DNA from: Candidatus Babelota bacterium
Lineage (GTDB): Bacteria > JAGOBX01
Assembly: GCA_017999075.1 (NCBI GenBank)
Contig: JAGOBX010000027.1
Coordinates: 1-15,280 of the forward strand
DNA: 15,280 bases
Direction of reading: 5' to 3'
Shown: positions 7,625 to 15,253 of the stretch, piece after piece
Layout: each line of letters begins with the position of its first letter
How positions within the stretch are numbered: position 1 is the stretch's first letter
Position numbers and translations under genes: made by a program
The notes under the pieces: model-generated
Databases searched by the model: none
Seen by the model: the letters and a program-made list of their open reading frames with translations, nothing else
Told to the model about the DNA's origin: nothing

Positions 7625-9334
7625 ATGTTAATTAAAGATGATAAAGATTTAAGTGATATACTTGTAAGCACTGGAATTTTTACTGAAGAACAACTTCAGC
7701 AAAGTTTAGTTGACCGCCAGATAAATAATAAATCATTGTTAGACTGGATTATTGAAAATAATATATTGACGCCTGATCAATTAAATGAAACAATAGCACA
7801 ATATTTAGGTTTTGAATATGTAAAATTAAGCGAACTGAAATTAAATCAGGAAACTATAAAAAGAATAGATCCTTCAACTGCTCAGCAGTATATGGTATTT
7901 CCATTAGGGGAAGAAAACGGAATATTTAAGATTGCTATGGCAGACCCAACTAATTTAAAATCACTTGATGATATATCAGTTATATTGAATATGCCTGTAG
8001 AAGGGGTTTTGTGCGATGATGCTGAATTGCAGGAATTTATAAATCAGAATTACGGAGCGAGCGAAGAATCTCTTGAAGAGATGTTTGCTGGAACTGATGA
8101 ACTTGAAGTATTAAAAGAAGAAGATAATATGGACCCCAATAAAGCTGAAAAGGAAGCAAACGATGCTCCAATAATTAAATATGTAAATCAAGTATTAATA
8201 AAAGCGCTGAAAGACAGGGCAAGCGATATTCATTTTGAACCTTTTGAGAAAGAATGCAGATTGCGGTACAGAATTGATGGTGAATGCAAACAGGAACCGA
8301 GTCCGCCAAAACGTCTTCAGGGAGCAATACTGTCAAGATTGAAAATTATGTCTGGAATGGATATATCTGAACGCAGGATACCGCAGGACGGCCGTATAAA
8401 AATGAAGATGATGGGAAAAGAAATCGATTTTCGTGTTAATTCTCTTCCTTGTATTCACGGAGAAAGCGTTGTTATGCGTCTTCTTGACAAAGCGTCTGTA
8501 AGTTTAGGACTTGAACAGGTAGGATTTATTGGTGAAAATAAAAGGCAGTTTGATGATATAATAAGAAAACCTAATGGGATTCTTCTGGTTACCGGACCTA
8601 CAGGAAGCGGTAAGACTACAACATTATATTCAGCATTGAATGATATTAACAAACCAGACAGAAAATTGATGACCATAGAAAATCCTGTTGAATACATGCT
8701 TGAAGGAATAAATCAGGTTCAAGTTCAGCATGATATTCATTTTGATTTTGCATTAGGATTAAGGGCAATGCTTAGACAGGCTCCTGATGTAATTATGGTT
8801 GGAGAAATAAGAGATTTTGAAACAGCTGAAATTGCGATCAGAGCTGCTCTTACAGGTCATCTTGTTTTCAGCACTCTTCATACTAACGATGCGCCGAGTT
8901 CTATTACACGATTAATTGATATGGGTATAAACCCATTTCTTGTAGCTTCTTCGATTCAGGCAATAATGGCTCAGCGTCTTGTAAGAACGATTTGCTCTAA
9001 ATGTAAAGTTGTTGATGAAAAAGTATCAGTTGAAGCATTAAAAGAAATGCAGTTTCCTGAAGATGAAATATCAAAAACAACATTTTATAAAGGCGAAGGC
9101 TGTGAAAACTGTAATTTTACAGGATATAGAGGAAGAAGCGGAGTTTTTGAACTAATGATACTTAACCAGGCATTAAAAGATCTTGTACTTGACAATGTTC
9201 CTTCACTTGTTTTAAGAAAAGCAGCTTTGAAAATGGGAATGAAAAGTTTGCGGCAGGATGGATTTGTAAAAGTTAAACTGGGAATTACAACTCCTGTAGA
9301 AGTTGCGAGAAATACATCGGCTGAAAAAGAATAA
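7625..9334 (+). CDS. pilB: Type IV pilus extension ATPase PilB (second paralog)
   Basis: This is a 569-residue GspE/PilB-family ATPase. AAGGTG at 7611-7616 lies eight bases before the ATG. The N-terminal region (about 1-150) is an MshEN-like domain whose two motifs keep the hydrophobic spacing (DILVSTGIFTEEQL, then WIIENNILTPDQL) but lack the RLG arginine and glycine, so c-di-GMP binding is doubtful. The core has Walker A GPTGSGKT at 324-331, Walker B VIMVGEIRD with E394, His box TGHLVFSTLHTN, and zinc cysteines C457/C460 and C493/C496. Compared with the first copy, the Asp box reads TIENPVE (N353 for Asp) and RQDPD reads RQAPD (A386). Both motors otherwise look intact. The two copies are too diverged to be a recent duplication and could form mixed hexamers or serve different pili. 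A terminator follows at once. Confidence 0.92.
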   Translation: MLIKDDKDLSDILVSTGIFTEEQLQQSLVDRQINNKSLLDWIIENNILTPDQLNETIAQYLGFEYVKLSELKLNQETIKRIDPSTAQQYMVFPLGEENGIFKIAMADPTNLKSLDDISVILNMPVEGVLCDDAELQEFINQNYGASEESLEEMFAGTDELEVLKEEDNMDPNKAEKEANDAPIIKYVNQVLIKALKDRASDIHFEPFEKECRLRYRIDGECKQEPSPPKRLQGAILSRLKIMSGMDISERRIPQDGRIKMKMMGKEIDFRVNSLPCIHGESVVMRLLDKASVSLGLEQVGFIGENKRQFDDIIRKPNGILLVTGPTGSGKTTTLYSALNDINKPDRKLMTIENPVEYMLEGINQVQVQHDIHFDFALGLRAMLRQAPDVIMVGEIRDFETAEIAIRAALTGHLVFSTLHTNDAPSSITRLIDMGINPFLVASSIQAIMAQRLVRTICSKCKVVDEKVSVEALKEMQFPEDEISKTTFYKGEGCENCNFTGYRGRSGVFELMILNQALKDLVLDNVPSLVLRKAALKMGMKSLRQDGFVKVKLGITTPVEVARNTSAEKE

Positions 9335-9358
9335 AAATAAGTGTTGCTTATTTTTTTT
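9333..9358 (+). terminator. Intrinsic terminator between pilB and pilT
   Basis: AAAAATAAG (9333-9341) pairs with CTTATTTTT (9347-9355) around a TGTTG loop, and the T run continues to 9358. It overlaps the stop of the second pilB and separates the extension ATPases from pilT-pilC. Confidence 0.65.
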
Positions 9359-9404
9359 AATATAAGAAATTGTGAAAATATAAAAGAAAACGAAGTTTAA
9401 GTAA

Positions 9405-9449
9405 AACAATATTAATTTAATATAAAATATGCTGATTTAAAATATTGTT
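9405..9449 (+). promoter_or_regulatory. 9-bp inverted repeat ahead of the pilT ribosome binding site
   Basis: AACAATATT (9405-9413) and AATATTGTT (9441-9449) are perfect inverted copies with 27 bases between them. The right arm ends one base before AGGAGG (9451-9456). The spacer contains TATAAAAT at 9421-9428, a possible -10. It could be an operator pair or an mRNA stem that affects pilT translation. No bound factor is known. Confidence 0.4.
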
Positions 9450-9466
9450 CAGGAGGAAAATCTATT

Positions 9467-10519
9467 ATGTACATGCATGACTTGATGCAGTTTGCGAATG
9501 ATATGGGCGCTTCAGATATTCATATAACTCCGGGCAGGCCTCCTGTTGTTCGTATTGACGGAGGGTTGCGTGATGTTGAAGGAGCAGAAATATTGACAGG
9601 CGATGATACAGAACTTCTTGTGCGAAGCATAACTCCTGATTCTCATATACCGATAATAGAAGAAAAGGGCGGTACAGATTTCGGTTATGCATTTAGAGAT
9701 ATATGCCGTTTTCGTGTGAGTATTCTTAGGACAAAAGGGAAATATGCTATGGTATTAAGGCGTATTCCGTCAAAAATATACAGCCTTGAAGAATTGGGAG
9801 TTCCTCCGAAATTCAAAGAATTGCTTAAAAGACCAAGAGGTTTAATACTGGTTACAGGACCAACTGGAAGCGGTAAAACCACTACTTTGGCTGCAATGAT
9901 AGATCATATAAATAAAGAACGTGATGCGCATATAATAACAATAGAAGATCCTATAGAATATTATTTTCCGCACATTATGTCTATAGTAAATCAGCGTGAA
10001 GTAGGAGTCGATGTAATATCTTTTGCAGGAGCAATCCGTGGAGCTCTACGTCAGGACCCTGATGTTATACTTGTAGGAGAAATGAGGGATTTGGAAACTA
10101 TAGGAACTGCAATAACAGCAGCAGAAACAGGACATCTTGTTTTCGGAACACTGCATACAAACAGCGCGCCGAAAACAGTTGACCGTATAATAGATGCATT
10201 TCCAACTGATGCTCAGGAACAGATAAGATCGCAGTTGGCTTCATCTTTGATAGCCGTTATATCTCAAACTTTAATGCCTAAAGCGCGCGGCGGCGGCCGT
10301 GTTGCAGGGTTTGAAATTATGATAGGCACTCCAGGAATCGCCAATTTGATAAGAGAACATAAAACATATAATTTGCTGTCAGCAATACAAACAGGACAAC
10401 AATTAGGAATGCAGACTCTTGACCAGCATTTATTGAATTTATATCAAAGACGTACAATTACATATGAAATGGCTATTGAACGCGCTCAAGATATTGAAGA
10501 AATGAAGAAAAACATGTAA
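9467..10519 (+). CDS. pilT: Type IV pilus retraction ATPase PilT
   Basis: This 350-residue hexameric ATPase disassembles and retracts type IV pili, driving twitching motility and DNA uptake. AGGAGG at 9451-9456 is ten bases before ATG 9467; an in-frame ATG two codons later is possible. The N-terminal PAS-like part starts [20 protein letters not shown], classic for PilT. The core has Walker [11 protein letters not shown] beginning at residue 131, Asp box TIEDPIE, RQDPD, Walker [10 protein letters not shown] with E205, and His box [12 protein letters not shown]. The C-terminal retraction signature [18 protein letters not shown] and GMQTLDQHL marks PilT rather than PilB; there is no zinc module and the length is normal. 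pilC follows after 35 bases and is probably co-transcribed. The preceding terminator suggests its own promoter. Confidence 0.96.
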   Translation: MYMHDLMQFANDMGASDIHITPGRPPVVRIDGGLRDVEGAEILTGDDTELLVRSITPDSHIPIIEEKGGTDFGYAFRDICRFRVSILRTKGKYAMVLRRIPSKIYSLEELGVPPKFKELLKRPRGLILVTGPTGSGKTTTLAAMIDHINKERDAHIITIEDPIEYYFPHIMSIVNQREVGVDVISFAGAIRGALRQDPDVILVGEMRDLETIGTAITAAETGHLVFGTLHTNSAPKTVDRIIDAFPTDAQEQIRSQLASSLIAVISQTLMPKARGGGRVAGFEIMIGTPGIANLIREHKTYNLLSAIQTGQQLGMQTLDQHLLNLYQRRTITYEMAIERAQDIEEMKKNM

Positions 10520-10554
10520 TTAAAAAGAAAATTTTTAACTGGAGGAAATGAATT

Positions 10555-11757
10555 ATGCCGTTATATTCCTATACAGCGTTTGACAAATCGAATAAAGAAA
10601 TTAAAAATCAGATTGAAGGCGCCAATGAACAGCTCGTATCAAGAAAATTAAGGGATATGGGTTTGCGTCCAGTCGAAATTAAAATTGCAAAAGAAAAAGC
10701 CAGCGGCGGTTTTTTTAAAAGGAAAGTTAAAGAACAGGAAATAGCTACTTTTACCAGACAGATGGCTACACTTCTTGAATCAGGTATGCCGTTGTTGCGT
10801 GGTATAAATTTATTGGCCGAACAAAATGAAAATCCTACATTTAAAGAAGTATTAACTCAGATAGCAACAGATATAACTGGAGGTAAATCATTTTCTGAAG
10901 CTTTGATAGTTCATCCTAAATTGTTTGATAAATTGTATATCAATATGGTTAAAGCAGGAGAAGTTGGAGGAGTTCTTGAAACGGTTCTTGACAGATTGGC
11001 TACATTCAAAGAAAAAGATCTTGAATTAAAAATGAAAATAAAAGGAGCTTTAACATATCCTGCGATAATGGCAATAGTGGCTGTATCAGTTGTTACATTT
11101 TTATTGGTTGGAGTTTTACCTACATTTGTAAAAATGTTTCAGTCGATGAAAGTTGAGCTTCCATTACCTACAGTAGTGGTTATTAGTATAAGTAATTTTT
11201 TAAGAGATTTTTGGTATATAGCGATAGGAGCTATAGTTGCAGGAGTTGTAGCTTATAAACAATATAGAAAAACAAAAGATGGAGAATATAAAACAGATCA
11301 GTTGACTTTAAAATATCCGGTTTTCGGTAAATTGATATTAAACAGTATAATAGCGAGATTTACAAGAACATTAGGAACACTTATACAATCAGGTGTTCCT
11401 ATAATTCAGGCGCTTTCAATAGTAAGGGAAACTGTAGGCAATGAATATATAGCATCTGCATTTGATAAAGTAATAGTTGCTATCAAAGAAGGAGAAACAA
11501 TGTCTAAACCATTGCATGAAGCTCATGTGGTTCCTGCGATGGTAACTCATATGATAGCTGTTGGAGAAGAAACAGGAGCAGTAGATCAGATGCTTGTAAA
11601 AATAGCTAATCAATACGATGTAATAGTTGATGAAACCGTTGCGGCGTTGTCGTCTATGATAGAACCATTAATGATTGTATTTTTAGGAGCAGCAGTAGGT
11701 TTAATAGTTATGGCATTGTTTTTTCCAATGTTTGGACTTGTCGATGTCGTTCATTAA
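10555..11757 (+). CDS. pilC: Type IV pilus inner-membrane platform protein PilC
   Basis: This 400-residue GspF/PilC-family protein forms the inner-membrane platform that couples PilB and PilT motors to pilin movement. GGAGG at 10541-10545 is nine bases before the ATG. The N-terminal segment MPLYSYTAFDKSNKEI is typical. Two T2SSF domains are visible at about 66-190 and 268-390. Each carries the repeated motif G-E-x-x-G-x-x-x-x-x-L (KAGEVGGVLETVLDRLA and VGEETGAVDQMLVKIA). Membrane segments lie at about 165-195, 220-236 and 370-396. The length matches the family. It closes the pilus motor cluster; no terminator is apparent in the 43 bases before ahcY, so some read-through into ahcY is likely. 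Confidence 0.95.
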   Translation: MPLYSYTAFDKSNKEIKNQIEGANEQLVSRKLRDMGLRPVEIKIAKEKASGGFFKRKVKEQEIATFTRQMATLLESGMPLLRGINLLAEQNENPTFKEVLTQIATDITGGKSFSEALIVHPKLFDKLYINMVKAGEVGGVLETVLDRLATFKEKDLELKMKIKGALTYPAIMAIVAVSVVTFLLVGVLPTFVKMFQSMKVELPLPTVVVISISNFLRDFWYIAIGAIVAGVVAYKQYRKTKDGEYKTDQLTLKYPVFGKLILNSIIARFTRTLGTLIQSGVPIIQALSIVRETVGNEYIASAFDKVIVAIKEGETMSKPLHEAHVVPAMVTHMIAVGEETGAVDQMLVKIANQYDVIVDETVAALSSMIEPLMIVFLGAAVGLIVMALFFPMFGLVDVVH

Positions 11758-11800
11758 AAAAGTGAATTATGCTTAAAAAAAAATTAGGAGGATTATTATT

Positions 11801-13210
11801 ATGCCGTCAGCAAAAGATTATAAAGTAAAAGATATGAAGTTATCTGATTGGGGCAGAAAAGAAATAGAAATCGCTGAAAAAGAGATGCCGGGATTATTAT
11901 CAGTTAGAGAAAAATATCAGAAAGAAAAACCTTTGAAAGGCATTCGTATAACAGGTTCTCTTCATATGACCATTCAAACAGCAGTATTAATTGAAACTTT
12001 AAAAGCATTGGGAGCAAATGTAAGGTGGGCATCTTGCAATATTTTTTCGACTCAAGATCATGCGGCAGCAGCAATAGCTAAAAGCGGAACACCTGTTTTT
12101 GCATGGAAAGGCGAAACATTAGCAGAATATTGGGAATGCACATTGAAAGCTTTGAATTTTCCAGGGAAAAAAGGACCTCAACTTATAGTTGATGATGGAG
12201 GGGACGCAACTCTTATGATACATCTTGGATGTAAAGCTGAAAAAGATGCATCAATTTTAAAAATAAATAAAGAAGATGGAGAAGACCTGGTTGAATTGAA
12301 AAAAATTTTACAGAAAACATTGAAAACGGAACCTGGTAAATGGACGAAAGTAGCAAAAGAAGTTAAAGGAGTGTCAGAAGAAACTACGACTGGAGTTCAT
12401 CGTCTTTATCAGATGATGGAAAAAGGGGAATTATTATTTCCTGCTATTAATGTAAATGATTCTGTTACGAAATCAAAATTTGACAATTTATACGGATGTC
12501 GCGAATCATTAGCTGATGGTTTGAAAAGAGCAACAGATGTAATGGTTGCTGGAAAAGTATGTGTTGTTTGCGGTTACGGAGATGTTGGCAAAGGATCAGC
12601 TCAATCGCTCAGCGGATTTGGAGCCAGGGTTATTGTTACGGAAGTTGATCCTATATGCGCTCTTCAAGCTGCGATGGCAGGTTATGAAGTTAAAACTGTT
12701 GAAGATACTTTAGGAATAGCAGATATATATGTTACAACAACCGGGAACTGCGATGTTATAACTCTTGAACATATGATAAAAATGAAAGATCAGGCGATAG
12801 TATGCAATATAGGGCATTTTGACAATGAAATACAGGTTGAGCGGTTAAACAAGTTTAAAGGTATTAAGAAAATTAATATCAAACCTCAAGTCGATAAATA
12901 TTTGTTTCCTAAAGGAAACTGCATATATATGCTTGCAGAAGGCAGACTTGTAAATCTTGGATGCGCGACTGGACATCCGTCTTTTGTAATGTCAAACTCA
13001 TTTACAAATCAGACATTAGCACAGATAGATTTATGGAAAAATAATCATAAGATAGGAGTATACACATTACCTAAAATTTTGGATGAAGAAGTAGCGAGAC
13101 TGCATCTTAAAAAAATCGGAGTTAAATTAACCAAACTTTCCAAAAAACAAGCTGATTACATAGGAGTTCCTTTAAATGGCCCGTTTAAACCGGAACATTA
13201 TAGGTATTAA
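11801..13210 (+). CDS. ahcY: S-adenosylhomocysteine hydrolase (adenosylhomocysteinase)
   Basis: This 469-residue cytosolic NAD-dependent enzyme splits S-adenosylhomocysteine into adenosine and homocysteine, removing the product inhibitor of methyltransferases and feeding the methionine cycle. AGGAGG at 11786-11791 is nine bases before the ATG. Signature segments include [45 protein letters not shown] (catalytic Lys and Asp region), the NAD fold [11 protein letters not shown] from about residue 257, and GHFDNEI. It ends with PFKPEHYRY, the C-terminal Lys-Tyr tail that reaches into the neighbouring subunit's NAD site. An insertion of about 40 residues (ILKINKED to VSEETTTG) marks the longer bacterial form. 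It sits directly after pilC with no functional link, although chemoreceptor methylation does consume S-adenosylmethionine. A strong terminator follows. Confidence 0.97.
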   Translation: MPSAKDYKVKDMKLSDWGRKEIEIAEKEMPGLLSVREKYQKEKPLKGIRITGSLHMTIQTAVLIETLKALGANVRWASCNIFSTQDHAAAAIAKSGTPVFAWKGETLAEYWECTLKALNFPGKKGPQLIVDDGGDATLMIHLGCKAEKDASILKINKEDGEDLVELKKILQKTLKTEPGKWTKVAKEVKGVSEETTTGVHRLYQMMEKGELLFPAINVNDSVTKSKFDNLYGCRESLADGLKRATDVMVAGKVCVVCGYGDVGKGSAQSLSGFGARVIVTEVDPICALQAAMAGYEVKTVEDTLGIADIYVTTTGNCDVITLEHMIKMKDQAIVCNIGHFDNEIQVERLNKFKGIKKINIKPQVDKYLFPKGNCIYMLAEGRLVNLGCATGHPSFVMSNSFTNQTLAQIDLWKNNHKIGVYTLPKILDEEVARLHLKKIGVKLTKLSKKQADYIGVPLNGPFKPEHYRY

Positions 13211-13222
13211 TTGAGTTTCTAT

Positions 13223-13266
13223 AAAAAATACGCCGATAAATAAAAATTATTTCGGCGTATTTTTTT
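13223..13266 (+). terminator. Strong intrinsic terminator after ahcY
   Basis: ATACGCCGA (13228-13236) pairs with TCGGCGTAT (13252-13260), extended outward by A-T pairs to 13223 and 13265. The loop is about 15 A/T bases and the T run reaches 13266. The A tract before and T tract after make it able to act from both sides. Confidence 0.85.
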
Positions 13267-13312
13267 AACGTTGTTTTTGGTTATTTATTTCAGGAAAATT
13301 TTTTAGCTGCTT

Positions 13313-13335
13313 ATTATCATATTGATTATCATATT
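13313..13335 (+). repeat. Perfect 11-bp direct repeat upstream of the HD gene
   Basis: ATTATCATATT occurs at 13313-13323 and again at 13325-13335, a period of 12 bases, about 25 bases before the ATG at 13360. It lies in the only space for a promoter after the ahcY terminator. It might be a tandem regulator site or chance in A+T-rich DNA. Confidence 0.35.
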
Positions 13336-13359
13336 AAAATATATTATGGAGCGGATTTT

Positions 13360-13944
13360 ATGGACAGTAAAAAGACTGCTAAAGATTTGATAGATTTGTT
13401 TGAAAAAACAGGAGTTTTAAAAAGAATACCGAGAATGGGCTGGAAAATGCGAGGAGTTCCTGAATGTGAAAGTGTAGCAGATCATAGTTTTAGAGTTATT
13501 GTAATAGCTATGGTTTTGGGAGACATACTTAAATCTACTCATAAAATAAATATGGAACGTTTAATGCGTTCTGCAATTCTCCATGAATTACCTGAATCTG
13601 AATTGACTGATTTAGCTCTTGGTCCTGCGCTGTCGGTTGGAAGAGATGTTAAACATAAAGCTGAATGTACTGCTTTTAAAAAAATATTTGCGGAATTTGA
13701 TTTACTTGAAGAATATTTTGAACAGTGGATTGATTTTGAAGAATGCCGTAATATTGAAGGGAAAATAGTTAAATTGGCTGACAAATTAGATATGATGATT
13801 CAGGCATATGAATATGAAAAAGTTGGAATAAGAAATCTGAATGATTTTTGGAATAATAATGAAAATTATGAAGCGTTTGAATTTCAGATTATAACTGAAG
13901 TTTATAATGAATTGAAATTAAAAAGAGAAAAATTGCATAAATAA
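13360..13944 (+). CDS. HD-domain hydrolase, YfbR/HDDC2-like 5'-nucleotidase
   Basis: This 194-residue cytosolic HD-domain phosphohydrolase is likely to remove phosphate from (deoxy)nucleoside monophosphates. GGAG at 13348-13351 is eight bases before the ATG. The ligand pattern is visible: H42 in VADHSFRV, H75-E76 in ILHELPES, E79 and D141 in LADKLDM. In E. coli YfbR the matching residues are H33, H68-D69, E72 and D137, so the usual HD doublet is HE here. E79 matches the YfbR catalytic Glu. Glu can bind metal, so activity is not excluded. The segment RIPRMGWKMRGVPECESVADHS is the usual family entry. It precedes cmk by four bases, linking it to pyrimidine nucleotide balance (inference). No fusion or truncation is seen. 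Confidence 0.8.
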   Translation: MDSKKTAKDLIDLFEKTGVLKRIPRMGWKMRGVPECESVADHSFRVIVIAMVLGDILKSTHKINMERLMRSAILHELPESELTDLALGPALSVGRDVKHKAECTAFKKIFAEFDLLEEYFEQWIDFEECRNIEGKIVKLADKLDMMIQAYEYEKVGIRNLNDFWNNNENYEAFEFQIITEVYNELKLKREKLHK

Positions 13945-13948
13945 AATC

Positions 13949-14626
13949 ATGAATCGAATTATTAAAATAGCTATTGACGGGCCTGCAGGTTCAGGCAAGA
14001 GCACTATTGCGAAAATAATTGCTGAACGATATAATATTTTGTACGTTGATTCAGGGGCCATGTACAGAGCAGTAACATATAATTGTCTGAAAAATAAAAT
14101 TAATTTTGATATTTCAGAAGAAATTGTTAATGTTTGTTATAGAACAGAAATAAGTCTTGTTAAAACTGAAGAAAAATTGCTGGTGTATGTAAATGGAGAA
14201 GATGTAAGTGAACAAATAAGGACGAGAGATGTTACTAATAACGTTTTTAAAATTGCCAGAGAACCGCTTGTGAGGAAACATCTTGTAAAGTTACAACAGG
14301 ATTATGCAACAACAACGTCTGTAATTATGGACGGTAGAGATATAGGTACAGTAGTATATCCGGATGCAGATCTTAAAATTTATCTTGATGCTTCAGTTGA
14401 TGAACGAACTCATCGCAGATATGAAGAATTGAAACTGAAAGGCGAAAATGTGAATTTTGAAAAACTTAAACAGGAAGTAATAGATCGTGACAATCAGGAT
14501 AAATCAAGAAAAGTAGGTCCTTTAAAGATTGCAGAAGATGCAGTTGTCCTTGACACCACAGGTTTAAATATCTTACAGGTTACAGAAAAAATAGTTGAAA
14601 TTATGAAAATAAAAAAAATAATATGA
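13949..14626 (+). CDS. cmk: Cytidylate kinase
   Basis: This 225-residue enzyme transfers phosphate from ATP to CMP and dCMP, a step in pyrimidine salvage and dCTP supply. The P-loop is DGPAGSGKST with G11 to S18; YVDSGAMYRAVTY follows as the family's CMP-binding segment. DGRDIGTVVYPDA starts at D128 and is the conserved core, and RTHRRYEEL and DRDNQDKSRKVGPL (the lid and Arg/Asp motif) follow. The length is normal. The start ATG is four bases after the HD gene stop and has no good Shine-Dalgarno, so translation is probably coupled. In many bacteria cmk is followed by plsC, ispH or rpsA; none of these is seen downstream here. Confidence 0.96.
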   Translation: MNRIIKIAIDGPAGSGKSTIAKIIAERYNILYVDSGAMYRAVTYNCLKNKINFDISEEIVNVCYRTEISLVKTEEKLLVYVNGEDVSEQIRTRDVTNNVFKIAREPLVRKHLVKLQQDYATTTSVIMDGRDIGTVVYPDADLKIYLDASVDERTHRRYEELKLKGENVNFEKLKQEVIDRDNQDKSRKVGPLKIAEDAVVLDTTGLNILQVTEKIVEIMKIKKII

Positions 14627-14799
14627 GATTTATAATTTTTGCGCTTATGCCGTTTACATTGAATATTTTAAATCCGGTTATTAAATTAATAATTCCAAAA
14701 ACTGCATTAGATATTGAAAAAATTTTTGTCTTGACTTTTGTCAATGATTTTGCTTTTTATCAAATCTTTTTTTTACAGCATTTGTCGGATAAAGTTTAG
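14623..14799 (+). CDS. Possible 58-residue hydrophobic peptide overlapping cmk
   Basis: ATG 14623 overlaps the cmk stop as ATGA, the classic coupling arrangement. The product begins MRFIIFALMPFTLNIL, is hydrophobic at the N-terminus, and stops at TAG 14797-14799. I recognise no family. Its last 59 bases overlap, on the opposite strand, the more convincing zinc-ribbon-like reading frame at 14741-14938. It may be chance, or the stump of a gene truncated when this tail was rearranged. Confidence 0.2.
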   Translation: MRFIIFALMPFTLNILNPVIKLIIPKTALDIEKIFVLTFVNDFAFYQIFFLQHLSDKV

Positions 14800-14938
14800 C
14801 AAATAAATTTTGTTGCCATTTGATAAATTTACTGATACAGTTCTGGCAAATATTAACATTACAATTATCTTCAATTTTCAATTGATGGAATTCTACATTA
14901 TAATTGTCGATTGATTTTTTACATAATTCACACTTTAT
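14741..14938 (-). CDS. Small CxxC/CxxC zinc-ribbon-like protein with non-standard ATA start
   Basis: On the minus strand a stop-free frame of 66 codons ends in TGA (14741-14743). Read from ATA at 14936-14938 as Met, it begins MKCELCKKSIDNYNVEF and continues with NVNICQNCISKFIKWQQNL. Two CxxC pairs (C3/C6 and C31/C34) with about 24 residues between them fit a zinc ribbon, and a basic tail follows. No ATG, GTG or TTG lies before the first CxxC, yet AAAGG at 14948-14952 is nine bases upstream of the ATA. This suggests either real ATA initiation or an ATG lost by a G-to-A change. An in-frame TAA lies just upstream (14951-14953), so it is not the end of a longer gene. Function is unknown. Confidence 0.5.
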   Translation of the reverse strand: MKCELCKKSIDNYNVEFHQLKIEDNCNVNICQNCISKFIKWQQNLFAKLYPTNAVKKRFDKKQNH

Positions 14939-14953
14939 AAATATAATCCTTTA

Positions 14954-15059
14954 ATTTCTTTGCTCACGAATATATTGAATTATCATTCACTCATACAAAA
15001 CACCCACTATTTCACTAAAATATCCCTCTGCCCTAAACTATCTCCATATAAAAACTAGT
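14954..15059. other. Non-coding stretch between the two minus-strand frames
   Basis: All frames are closed by frequent stops. The only visible structure is the palindrome AAACTAGTTT at 15052-15061. I see no RNA gene, terminator or repeat here. Together with the flanking small frames it makes the 650 bases after cmk the least gene-dense part of the window. Confidence 0.5.
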
Positions 15060-15194
15060 TTATTTCTGGGAACTTTTTTTAAAATTATTATAAAATGTTT
15101 TTTTTGAAATACCCAGCATTTCAGCAATTTGTGTTTGAGTTAAACCTTTATTTAATAAATTTTTTATTTCCATGTACTCCTCCATTTTTATCAT
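15060..15194 (-). CDS. Helix-turn-helix peptide, possible IS21-type transposase or recombinase remnant
   Basis: On the minus strand ATG 15192-15194 opens a 44-residue frame ending in TAA at 15060-15062. It contains MEIKNLLNKGLTQTQIAEML then GISKKTFYNN, a clear helix-turn-helix of the resolvase/IstA type; IstA proteins of IS21 elements start with a similar M-E-E-x-M-E-I-K/R segment. GGAGG just before the fourth Met codon (ATG 15171-15173) would support a 37-residue form starting there. After the stop, other frames are closed quickly, and no second gene (istB), catalytic triad or terminal repeats are visible. It is either a standalone mini-regulator or the stump of a decayed element. Confidence 0.45.
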   Translation of the reverse strand: MIKMEEYMEIKNLLNKGLTQTQIAEMLGISKKTFYNNFKKSSQK

Positions 15195-15224
15195 ATATGT
15201 GCCTATATTAAAATAAAATGACAT

Positions 15225-15253
15225 ATTATAATATAATAAATTTTTAACTTTAA
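15225..15253 (-). promoter_or_regulatory. Candidate promoter for the minus-strand helix-turn-helix frame
   Basis: Read on the minus strand, TTAAAG is followed after 17 bases by a perfect TATAAT (plus-strand 15225-15230), 30 bases before the ATG at 15194. The -35 is weak and the region is nearly all A/T, so chance is likely. Confidence 0.25.

Noticed and set aside
7312-7671. 119-residue minus-strand frame across the pilB-pilB junction
   Set aside because: It is antisense to conserved zinc-module and C-terminal coding sequence, with no ribosome binding site or recognisable domain.
6610-9882. Minus-strand frames at 6610-6840, 8455-8697 and 9685-9882 sharing a PVGPV segment
   Set aside because: They are antisense to the three Walker A loops (GPTGxGKTTT) of pilB, pilB and pilT, so the shared segment is just that motif read backwards.
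14731-14744. Hairpin TTGAC-TTTT-GTCAA as a terminator for the minus-strand zinc-ribbon frame
   Set aside because: The stem is only five base pairs and the T run after it on the minus strand is not adjacent.
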